DNA of 64,000 nt. It comes from Toxotes chatareus. Lineage: Eukaryota; Chordata; Actinopteri; Toxotidae. The stretch is from positions 14,239,950 through 14,303,949 of the forward strand of contig CM028893.1 of the NCBI GenBank assembly GCA_016801885.1. Reading direction: 5' to 3'. The notes under the pieces were generated by a model. The model was not told the DNA's origin and made no database searches. It saw only the letters and a list, made by a program, of their open reading frames with translations. Of the stretch, positions 1 to 10,353 are shown piece after piece; within the stretch, counting starts at the first letter, position 1, and each line of letters starts with the position of its first letter. The position numbers were made by a program, and so were the translations under genes.

Positions 1-41
1 TGATGATTTTTTTTATTTTACTCCTCCATCTCTCTCTCCAG

Positions 42-1382
42 CTCCGTCTCTTACTCTCGAGACGAGAGCTCCAGAGCCAGGGAGCTGCTGACCAGCGTGG
101 CCCAGCTGCAGCCTCTGGTCTTCGGGCTCGCCGAGGAGCTGCTGTCCGTCTCTCTGGAGCTGAACGCTGCTCGTCTGCAGCAGGTGCTGGACAGCCTGAC
201 TCTACAGGTGAGGAGGGAAGGAGATCACAGGTAATGTGTTCTTCTTTGACAGGTGAAATCCTCTTGTGTTGACCTCTTCTGTGATTTTCATCCAGACGGA
301 GCAGTTTGTTCACGCACTCAAAGACGAGCTGGTGAAAAGCGCCCTGCTGGCGATCCACAACCAGTGCACGGCCAACCTCAACAGCAGCCACGTCCACAGC
401 AACGGGTTGCTCTGTGACAACTTGCCGGGCAACCTGGAGGACCAGCCGTCGCTTGGCCTGCAGGACGCTGTCCGACGTGACAGGGAGTACGACGAGGAGG
501 AGTGGGCAAGTTGGACTGTGTTTGTTAGGCCTCAGCTTGATTTAGATGGTCTTATACTGTTATAGTTTTTATATATGTGTGTGTTTGTGTAGGACAGGAC
601 GTGGGCAAACGTAGCCAAGAGTCTCAACTGCATCATGGCCATGGTGGACCGGCTGCAGGGGCGGGAGGACCGTCCTCAGGAGCTGACATCAGCAGGACAG
701 CAGGAATCAGCCGGCGACACAAACACCGGTGGGACTATGTTTCATGTTTCCACTGCTGTTTCTGTGACCTGGACTCTGGGAAAATGTCCTTAACTGAAGC
801 TCCTCCTCGCCTGTCTCCTCCAGCCTCCTCCTCCTCCTCCTCCTCCGCCTCCTCCTGGCAGGAGCAGCTGCTTCCTCTGGTGGTCACTCTCAGGGACTGT
901 GTGCGCGAAGCTGTGACGAAGGCGCGAGCCGCCATGACCTTCGTGGTCCTGCAGGGGGCGGTGGGCCCGACTGTTGACCAGGGCCCCGCACAGATCGTCC
1001 ACAGACGCCACGCCGTCTTCAGCCAGGCGGTGAGAGAGGATGTGTGAAGTTTTACCTTCGACATGACAAAAATAGTTTTTAGGTCTTTGATTTATTGTTG
1101 ATTACGTGTCGTGTAGGTGATGCGTCTTTGTCAAAAACTGTTTGAGAGACAAAATGAAGAAGGCTCAGACCTCAGCTCCACCTCAGCTCCACCCGGACTG
1201 GTGCTTTAATAAAGATGTTGCTGCTCTGGTACCTACTGTCTCTCTCTCTCCCCCTCAGCTCTCAGCAGTAGTGTGTGGTTTCGTGTTGAAGCTGTACGAG
1301 GGTCTGGAGGATCCTGACTTCCTGCAGCAGCTTCACTCTGTGGGAGTCCTGGCTCAGTTTGAAAGCCTGCTCAGCACCTACG

Positions 1383-1428
<46 letters not shown>

Positions 1429-1442
1429 GCCTGCTCAGCACG

Positions 1443-1498
<56 letters not shown>

Positions 1499-1697
1499 AA
1501 CCTGCTGCACATGCTGTATGTGGACACACGTGGTGTGTATGTGTGTGTGTCAGGTGATGAGGTGGGGATGCTGGAGGACATGGAGGTGGGTGTGGCCGAC
1601 CTGAGCGAAGTTGCGTTCACTGTCACCGAGGCGAAAACAGACCAGCCAGACGACTTGCTGCCGACGCTCACTGGAACATGGTAGGAGGCAAACACAG

Positions 1698-1765
<68 letters not shown>

Positions 1766-3886
1766 CACCTAAGCGCAGTGTGTGTCCATCTTCAACCAGG
1801 GGCAGTTTTGTCGTCGAGGTCCCGTTGACCCCGGAGACGTTTGGGCCGTTGCCACAGCAACTTAAAGAGGGGCGTTTGATACGAGTCCATCCTGTTCTCT
1901 TCAACATCGGGATCAACCAGCAGCAGAGTCTGGCTGAGAGGTACACACACACACACACAGACGCACAAACACCAGCCGACTGAGCCGTTCCTATTGGCTG
2001 GGCTGATCCAGGTTGCTGCCCAGAGGCAGGTGAACTGAAAATTCACTGTACATGTTTGTTTTCAGGTTTGGTGACAGCTCCCTGCAGGAGAGAGTGAATC
2101 AGCAGAGCTGTGAGCGTCTGAAAGCGTACTGTAACACGCTCAGAGACAGACTGCCTGACGCGGGTAAGACTCAGGAGCCGCTGCCATTTTAAAGCTTTTA
2201 CTTTTCACCATATGTGGAAACGGTGGCTTTTATTTTGCTGCGTTGTTGCTTTAGTGTCTTAATATGGACTTTTGCCTCAGTGTAGAAGCTCTGAGGTGAA
2301 ACAGACCAGAAACCAAAACCAGCTGCAGTCACTGAACTGAACCAGTCTCTCTCTCCAGCTGGTATCCAGTCGCTGTCAGACCTGCTGTCGTCTCTGGATC
2401 GAAGTGTGGAAGCCAGGAAGAGGAAGAACGTGGAGGTGCTGTGGAATGCTGCGATGGTGAGACGTGTGTGGAGGAAGCTGCTGCTGCTGCGTGCGGCATC
2501 GAACGCACGAAACAGATCGAGCAACAGCTCTCTCCGTGTGTTTCGTGCAGGTGTGTCGTACCGTGAACGGCATCCGTCTGACCAGCTGTAAGAGTGCGAA
2601 GGACCGCACGGCGATGTCAGTGACGCTGGAGCAGTGTGTGTTACTGAGAGAGCGACACACACTCGGGCAGCGGCACTTCAGCACCGCACTGGACTGCATG
2701 AGGAGGTGTGTCTCTGCGTGTGTGTCTGCGTGTGTTTTTACTCTTCCTCCCTTCCGTCCTCTCCTTTGCTGTTTCCTTTCCTCTGCTTTGTCTTTCTTGC
2801 TTCTTTGCTCTTCATGTCCTTCTCTTTCTTTCCTTTGTTTACCTTTTCTTGCCCTTGTCTTTTTTATTTCTCTTTCCTTCTCTTACCTCTCTTTTCCTTC
2901 GCTCACTCACCTCCTTTGCTTCCCTTTCTCCTCTTTTCCCTCTTTCCCCTTATTTTTACATTGCTGACCATTTTCAGTTTAACTTTTTCTTTTTCCTCTT
3001 CTTTTTCACTTCATGTCATTCTCACTTCTTTCTTCCATCCATTTCGCTGCTTTCTCTTCCTCACTTTTTTCTTCCTTCCTTTCTTATGGGATCACCATCG
3101 TCCATTTTTCTGTTACTTCACTTTCATTCCCATTCGCACACAAACAATCCTGCTCCTCCAGGTCTCGTCTGTCCTGGGGACACATGCTGGGCTGTTATGC
3201 CCAGTCAGGGTTCACTGTCTCTGGGCTAGATCCAGGGGAGCGTCCCTCTGGTCTCCAGGGCCCGTGGCTCCCGCTGTGTTTGGCCCCCAAAGCTCCCAGA
3301 CGACACCTGTACCCGGTGGCCTTCCTCCTGGTGACCTCTCACCTCCTGGTGGTTTGGCTCATCCTCAGCCTGGTTATACTGCTGGCAAAATACCAGTAGT
3401 CTTTTTTTCTCTGTTTGGTTTGACTCGTTCCGTCCTGATGAAATGTCAGGTTTCTGAGATTCCACAGACGAGTTACAGAGGAGTAATAACAAGATGTTCA
3501 CACGGTGAAGCTCAGAGAAACAGCTGGAAAAAGCCTCTGTCCGCGAGCAGCAGACACGTCTCTGACATTTAACAGCTGATCTGTTTGTTTTTTGCATGAG
3601 ACGCAATGGAAACATTTATTTATGTGATTTACAACTTATTTTATCATTATTTCTTATGTGCACGTAGGTCAGTGTTCACTCTGTTTCCTGTGGGTTATTT
3701 TGCTGTTGTTTTTCTATATAAATAGATCAAACAGGTGTGTGTGTGTGTGTGCGCAGGGATGGCTGCAGGATGGAGAACGTGCAGAAGAACGTGGGCAGCA
3801 GGAAGTTCGCCTTCAGCAGCGTCCAGCTCCTCACCTTCCCCAAACTGTACAGACCTCCAGACGGCAGCTATGGATCCACACACTGA
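42..3886 (+). CDS. inpp4b: Inositol polyphosphate 4-phosphatase (type II, INPP4B-like), 5'-truncated
   Basis: This is the C-terminal part of the lipid phosphatase that removes the 4-phosphate from PtdIns(3,4)P2 and so dampens PI3K/AKT signalling on membranes. Exons read 42-207, 296-505, 593-728, 824-1029, 1117-1200, 1259-1382, 1554-1680, 1800-1940, 2066-2163, 2359-2456, 2551-2705, then 3757-3886. All junctions keep phase. The catalytic CX5R motif is seen as CKSAKDRT at 2587-2607, followed by AMSVTLEQC. The hydrophilic end, FPKLYRPPDGSYG, is typical of INPP4A/B. INPP4B is preferred over INPP4A because of the ALDCMRRDGCR(M)EN stretch and because RNF150, a neighbour on human 4q31, follows next. 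The 5' exons with the C2 domain lie left of the window. A poly-serine run, encoded by TCC repeats, starts the exon at 824. Intron 2 uses a GC donor. A poly(A) signal lies at 4039-4044. Confidence 0.9.
1384..1768. repeat. (CA)n microsatellites in two inpp4b introns
   Basis: Pure or nearly pure CA runs occur at about 1384-1427, 1447-1495 and 1699-1761. The first starts immediately after the splice donor of the exon ending at 1382. The translated HTHT and CVCV frames here are repeat artefacts. Confidence 0.9.
2735..3115 (+). repeat. Long pyrimidine-rich tract in the intron before the alternative last exon
   Basis: About 380 bases are almost entirely C and T on the + strand, with scattered purines, directly between the catalytic exon and the membrane-anchor exon of inpp4b. 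Such a strand-biased tract could bind polypyrimidine-tract proteins or form triplex DNA; both are inferences. Confidence 0.7.
3162..3399 (+). CDS. inpp4b: Alternative last exon of inpp4b encoding a membrane-anchored C-terminus
   Basis: The exon follows a CAG acceptor and joins in phase 2 to the donor at 2705, exactly as the downstream exon at 3757 does. It encodes 79 residues and ends in TAG at 3397-3399. The last 30 residues form a hydrophobic span rich in Val, Leu and Ile, beginning YPVAFLLVTSHLLVVWLIL, with a short polar tail (AKYQ). Mammalian INPP4 genes are known to make alpha forms with hydrophilic ends and beta forms with hydrophobic, putatively transmembrane ends by alternative splicing; this exon fits the beta form. 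Use of the exon is inferred, as no transcript is available. Confidence 0.8.
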
Positions 3887-4750
3887 CAGTTTTTTAGTTC
3901 TTGTACAGGTTGTTTTATTATAGGCTGTGTTTTTTATCATGTGTGTGTTGTGTCATATATGAATGTAAATTTTATTTTAATGACCCTCTGCACTGTTCAC
4001 TGTGGCTGCAGGTGTTTGATTTACAAACATGTTTCTGCAATAAATTATACTTGATTCCAGTCTGTCAAATATCAAATGAATTAAATAAGAATTTGTAATT
4101 AACCAAATAATAATATAGTTATTGTATAACAGATGACCTGAGGGAGGGTTAGGGTTACATCTTTCACTATTTACCGTCATTTTACAGACAAATGATAATG
4201 ACACAGTAATAAAACAGTGACGTGGCCGCTCTGCTTAATCAATACTTAAAATCAACCCACCACCGTTTGAAGCCCCAGGTCAGTGTTATCTGCCGGGCCG
4301 CCGGGTGGCGCTGCTTAGCATCGCTGCCCACAGAGCTGCGTCATGTCAGACCGAGTTACACACATTTAGAACGGAAATGACATTATCTGCCTTTCAAAAG
4401 AAAGGAGAAGCTTTGGTCACTTACCAAATCTAGTCTACACAGTTAACGGGAAGAACAGATTATATTTAAAGTACGTTAAGTAATTAGAATTTCGGTCATC
4501 AAAATAGCTACCAGGTAATTTTTTCTTCACTGACCGATCCACGAATTTACTATTTGTTGGTAATTTACAGGTAGGAAGCACTCCAGCGTTGTAGCTGACG
4601 GAGGTGGAGCCGATTTTAATTGCTTCAACAACACATCACAATTTATAAACTTATCACATAGCTGTCGACTGCTTCTTTGTCGATTTAATCATAAAGTAAT
4701 CAACATAGCTCCTTTATTAACCAGACACAGCGAAGGTTTTATTTTGAAGA
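3887..4750. other. inpp4b 3' end and intergenic stretch to rnf150
   Basis: The first 160 bases are the inpp4b 3' UTR, with AATAAA at 4039-4044. The rest is AT-rich with no convincing exon on either strand. Confidence 0.6.
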
Positions 4751-5730
4751 GACCGCCGGATGCGTGATTGTCCGTCAGCGCGGCGTTGACGCTCGGGCCC
4801 AGTCAAAACAATGCAGCTTAGCGGGCCTGTCGCGTTCAGCTAGCGCGTAATAATCAACGTGTTATTAACAGTTAACACACGGTGAAAAAAAAAAAAAAAA
4901 TCACCGCCTGGTGTTTTACCTCGGCCCGGTTCAGTCGCGTCGCCCCCGTGGTCCGTTTGTTCCGGAGCCGTCCCTGCGCCGAGGCTTCTCCCGTGGGTGT
5001 TTTTGTTTTGTTCGCGGTGACGGATGGAAATGGAGGCGGCTAACGGGCGTCTGCTGCGAGGTGTCCTGAGCGCAGCGGAGGGGAGCGGCTGAAAACACGA
5101 AGACAGAAACGCAACAAGGGAGAGGGGAAACGGAGAGGGGGGTCCGAATTTAGAAAAGACGGATTAAATTTCCTCCTGGGCGGTTGTCTGGTTGGTATGG
5201 TGGAGTAGGCGCTATCGGGCTCCTCCGACCGATCGTCCGACGGACGGTGCTCTCTCACTGGGGAGGATCATGGCCCCCGGCTCGCTGGTGGCGGCCTGCC
5301 GCAGCCTGGCCCTCTCTACGTGGCTGCTCTCCTTCTGCTTCGTCCACCTGCTGTGCCTGGACTTCACCGTGGCCGAGCGGGAGGAGTGGTACACCGCCTT
5401 CGTCAACATCACCTACGTGGACCCGGCCACCTCGGAGCTCCGCACCGAGAAGACGGAGTGCGGTCGCTACGGAGAGCACTCGCCGAAGCGGGACGCCAAG
5501 GGGGTGGTGGTCCTGCCCGCAGCCCTGCACGATCGCCAGGCCTGCGACCCAAACACCCGGTTCGCGGTGCCCGCACAGGCCGGGGCCTGGATAGCGCTGA
5601 TAGCCCGGGGCAACTGCACCTACAAGGACAAGATCCGCCACGCCGCAGCCCACAACGCCTCGGCGGTGGTCATCTTTAACGTGGGGTCCGCTAACGCTAA
5701 CGACACCATAACGATGCCCCATCCAGGTAC
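4750..5730 (+). promoter_or_regulatory. CpG-rich promoter and first exon region of rnf150
   Basis: CpG frequency rises sharply here compared with the AT-rich flanks, and the region covers the 5' UTR and the first coding exon of rnf150. A homopolymeric A run lies at about 4885-4900. The start site of transcription cannot be fixed from sequence alone. Confidence 0.6.
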
Positions 5731-6997
5731 CGTGATAATCCGTATTCATACACCTGAGTCAGTGCACAGTCACAGATGTTTTCCTCCGTGAATCAGTGAG
5801 GTGTTTATGTTCATCAGAATATTATGAATATGGGGAGAAACGTGTAGGTTTGACTCTCGATCAGTCAGTGTAAAGCATCTCAGCTTCACTTAGAGTCAGG
5901 AACTGCTTTGTTAGTAATGTGCCAGAAAACACAATTTACCAAAACTGGGTTTTGGCCAGTGGATTATTTTATGACCTTTTTATAAATCAGTGTATTAGTT
6001 AAATAAATAAACTGCTGTTTAATCAGTAATGGAAAAATCAGTTGAGCAGTCTGAACTGGATCCCAGTCTGACTGAACTGGTGATCAGACTTGTTCCAGGA
6101 GCCGACAGACAAACTGCTGACTGAAGGTCTGCGACTCTGCTGGACCCGGTTTCTACTGTGCTGCTGTGTCCTGAGAGTTTCAGACTCATTTGTTTACACG
6201 TCACATGGACTCTGGCTCTTTGCCACATGGACCAAAGGGATTTCCAGACCCACGGAGTCCACATCAGCCGGTTACAGGAAAAAATGCTCCAATAATTCAA
6301 TCATATGTCGGAGAAACTCCACGAGATGTTTGTTAGCAGTTATGATCCAGTGTTGAGTTACATAACAGAGCCAGTGAGCAGGAGCAGCAGAGGGAGCAGT
6401 GAGGTCCTCATGTTCAAACCCCTTCAGGGATCCCAGAGGTCACCAGATCCTGGTCTGGGAGTCACTAACACAAACAACAGAGCGTGTGTGTTTACTTTAA
6501 ATCAACTTTCTCAGGATAGCTTTCAGGGTCAGGGTCCCTCAGTGTCCCCCGTCCTCCCGTCCCTGATGAACTCTGTGGGAAATTTTCCTCTGACACTCGT
6601 GGGCGTTAAATGATTCCCCAGAGATCTGTCCTGGCCTCAGTGGTCCCCTCTTCATCCAGCACCGTCCACTCATCCAGAGAGCTGTGTGGATGCAGGTCCA
6701 GGACCAGACTGTGGTCGGCTTTACAGCTGTGAAAGAGTGTTAATCCATCTCTGTGGAATCAGCTGGCTTTATCATTCCACTCCTCACCCCACAGATTAGT
6801 TCAGAGCTGCTGATAACAGCAGGATGGTTTGGGATCTGCTACCACACAGTTTTCTAAAGTTGGAACGACGACATGATCCTGAGTCTGTGGAAGAAACACA
6901 AAACTGGAAGAGGAGAAAGTTTGTGGAGGAGCTGTGGTTCAAGTTAAAGGCTATGGAGTCGATAATTTCATTGGGATTCCTCAGTTATAGAAGTACA

Positions 6998-7030
<33 letters not shown>

Positions 7031-10000
7031 GAGACACATCGATCTCAGGGGATTATTTTTAGGCCGAGACTAATCGATTTCATTAGTGTGTGTGTGTGTG
7101 TTGTCAGGGGTTGGAGGGAGTTCAGTGCTGGCCTCGGGGGAATTCATCCAACTTGTGTCCTGCCAAACTAAACACACACAGACACGGCAAGTTTAACAAC
7201 TTCTGGGCAAACATGCAAAAGTCGTGTCTCCGTTTCCTCAGAACGTTTTCACATCAACGCGTCCTGGTCACTAACACAATAAAAACATTTACACAAATAA
7301 ACAACAAACATGACACAGCTTTTGTTGCTGAGAGTAAAGATGCATTTTACCAGCAGAGTTCAGTCTGATGAAGGTGGTGTTTCAGTATGTGTGCGTCGTT
7401 CACCGAATCCTGAATTTAACGCTGCGATGATCAGAGGTTAAACCGTTTCATCACGGAAACATGGCCGACCGCTGACGAAGGGGACTGGTTAAAATTTATT
7501 TTCCTCATCATAAAAACTTTGAAGCAGCTCTGCTGTCAGATGAGGGGGATGTGACTTCACCCAGTCTGTGGATTTCATGGTTGCCATGGTGACGGTACAA
7601 AGCGTTTTCCTCCTCAGGGTTTTTCCTGCAGTGCATCAGCAGCCTGCCGGTGAAAGCATCTTCCTGCACGTGGGACTAATTTGTTGTGAACGTGTGTGGA
7701 CATGGTGACACATTCCCGGCCGCTCTGGGATCTAACGTGTTGCATTCGATGCTGATGACGTCGCCGTGGAAACGAAGCCTCCTCTGGGATAGTCCTCTCT
7801 ACCTTTGGGGCTGTTTGTTTGAGTCAGGCCTCAGTCACAAGGATAACCTCAAATTCCTGAGTTGCCAAATTTGAATCAAAACAGCCTGGATGTAGCATGG
7901 ACACACACACACACACACACTCAGGCGCGCAGGGCTGAAGGCTTGTGTTCATGCTTCTCGTCTTCACAGATGCAGTGTGTGTTTATGTTTGTGAGTCTGT
8001 GCTGTGCTGCGTGTTTTCCAGCAGCAGTGTTGTGACTTCAGTACACAGACAGACGTCCAGTCACATGAGACCAGGCTTTACAACACGTCATTCGCCACGT
8101 CGGCGGTCACGGTGTATTTTTAGTGGTCGTCTGTCGTGGGTGGGCGAGGAGCTGGTTGTCATAGTGACAGGGGGGATTGTTAAGCAGAAGTTGTCATTGG
8201 ATCAATGAACGGGAGATGGAAGTGTCTGAGGAGAGTCCATCTGTCTGCTCCGTGGTTCCCAACCTGGAGGTCGAGACCCCCAGAAGTGGTCACAGAATAA
8301 AGCTGCCTGTCTATCAGATTCATTCGCAGTGTGTTCCGCCCTCTTCAGGCACAGGTGAGGTGATCGCCATCATGATCCCGGAGCCAAAAGGTCGCGAGGT
8401 CGCATCGCTGCTGGAGCACAACGTGACGGTCACCATGACGATCACCATCGGGACGAGGAACCTGCAGAAGTACGTGAGCAGGACGTCAGTGGTGTTCGTC
8501 TCCATCTCCTTCATCGTGCTGATGATCATCTCCCTCGCCTGGCTCGTCTTCTACTACATCCAGAGGTTCAGATACGCCAACGCTCGAGACAGGAACCAGG
8601 TGCGTGGGGCGGAGAGGCGTTTGTGTCGTAGTCACTGATATAAAGGGCTGGACAGAATAATAGAAACAGCCTCCAGATGAGAGTGAATGAGTGAATCAGC
8701 ACCTCTGTAACACAGTTTCAACAGGAACTGAAGCGAAAGCACTGATTCAGACACACAAGATACACAACATGAGACTGAACAATGAAATCCTGACATCCAG
8801 AATTACATCATCACACACTAAATAATGATCCTAACAAACGGTTGTGTGGTGAAGGAGCTTTTAGCCGAACTGTGTGTGAGTAATGGTGAATCACTGTGGC
8901 TTCCACTGACATGAGAGGGTGTAATTAATGACGGCAGACTCACGTCTGTGAACAGTTGCCCATTCAGATTCATGCAAACAGGAGGAAGCTGATTCTGTTC
9001 AGATCAGGTCAGCACATTTATCCGAGGCGACACCGCGGTCGCTCTGTTTTATAAAGAGGTGAAACAGCCGTCACTGATCTCAGAACATCTCCGCCTCTGT
9101 CTCCAGCGTCGTCTCGGCGATGCGGCGAAGAAGGCCATCAGCAAACTGCAGGTTCGCACCATCAGGAAGGGCGACCAGGAGACGGAGGCCGACTTCGACA
9201 ACTGCGCCGTCTGCATCGAGGGCTACAAGGCCAACGACGTGGTCCGCATACTGCCCTGCAGGTGAACTCAGTCAGGGCTGAAGGATGAATTTAACTCACT
9301 CACATTTAACGTCCATAAACGATCCAGCCGATTCTCGGCAGAGTCACTGATTCCTCTGTGTTTTCCTCTGCAGACATTTGTTCCATAAGAGCTGTGTGGA
9401 TCCGTGGCTGCTGGATCATCGCACATGTCCAATGTGCAAGATGAACATCCTGAAGGCCCTGGGCATCGCTGTGAGTCTGAAAGGAATCATGGGAGAGGGG
9501 TGGAGAGGGGCTTTAAGCTGTTAGCAGACAGAAGCAGAAGCCTGAAAATAATGTGCCCAAAAATAAAAAGGCTTCAGTTCTTAACGGATTTCCTCCTCCT
9601 CCGCTCCAGCTCAACGCAGACTGCCTGGACGACCTGCCGCTGGACTACGACCTGGCCCTGGGCGGTGTGGGAGGGGTCGGCGTGGGTGGAGTCGGGGCCC
9701 TGGCCCTGGAGGCCGTGGTGTCCGGGGCGTCCAGTGACGGGACGCTGAGCGAGGGCGGCTCCTCTGTGGTGCTGGACCCCGGCGTACGGCGGGTGGGGCT
9801 CCCACAGGACTACCAGGACCCTGACACCTTAAGAGACAGCCCTGTGACGGCCACCACCGACACACACACAGGTAACACACACAGGTAACACACACACACA
9901 CACCGCATTCACAGTGCTGGGTCCTCGTTATTCAGTAATAAGATGAGTCTGTGTTATACTGACACCCAGTGGTGTTTCTGCCACATAACAACTATCTGTG

Positions 10001-10353
10001 ACGTTTGAGGCTCAGTCTCGGTCCAGATCTGTGGTCTGCAGCTTCAGTCCAAACGAAACTCAGCAGGGTTCTTCAACAGAACGCAACAGGAGTGAATGTG
10101 AGGTTCTTTGTTCCACGTCTGTGTCCAGATTTGCTTCTGCTCGTCAGTCTTGTCTGGGATGAATCCTTTAACAGGTCTTAGATTCAGGTTCTGTTGTCTT
10201 CGGTCTAACCCGGTTTTCCCTCCTCCTCTTACAGGTGAGCTCCAGCCAATGGCAAGCAGCGCCTCAGTGGCATCATTGGTCATCGCCGTGGAAACCGGTC
10301 TGTCAGATGAGGAGGGGTCTCTGGAGCAGTCTCAGCTGGGGGATAAATCCTGA
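5270..10353 (+). CDS. rnf150: RING finger protein 150 (PA-TM-RING E3 ubiquitin ligase)
   Basis: Six exons read 5270-5726, 8349-8599, 9107-9261, 9374-9470, 9610-9871 and 10235-10353 and sum to 446 codons; human RNF150 is about 438. The protein starts with a signal peptide (LALSTWLLSFCFVHLLC), followed by a protease-associated luminal domain with several N-glycosylation sequons (NITY, NCTY, NASA). A transmembrane helix follows (VFVSISFIVLMIISLAWLVF), then a RING-H2 finger: CAVC at its start, CRHLFHKSC split across the 9261/9374 junction, and CPMC. A low-complexity acidic tail ends the protein. Family members sit in endomembranes and ubiquitinate substrates from the cytosolic side. The acceptor at 8349 was chosen because it keeps the length of the human segment AGVEDIVAI. 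The function of RNF150 itself is poorly known. Confidence 0.95.
5727..8348 (+). other. First intron of rnf150
   Basis: This 2.6-kb intron has no convincing coding exon. It holds short TG repeats at about 6999-7023 and 7087-7100, a short CA run near 7902-7921, and a piece of a dispersed repeat near 8235-8330. Confidence 0.6.
8235..8335 (+). repeat. Fragment of a dispersed teleost repeat (GTGGTTCCCAACCTGGAGGTC family)
   Basis: The run GGTTCCCAACCTGGAGGTCG, followed by GACCCCC and GGTCACAGAATAAA, resembles a short interspersed element common in fish genomes. A related copy in reverse orientation lies at about 44705-44775. Assignment is from memory of the family, not from a search. Confidence 0.45.

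Noticed and set aside
42..3886. Assignment to INPP4A
   Set aside because: The catalytic exon ends and the linkage to rnf150 fit INPP4B better, although the C-terminal exon shares features with both.
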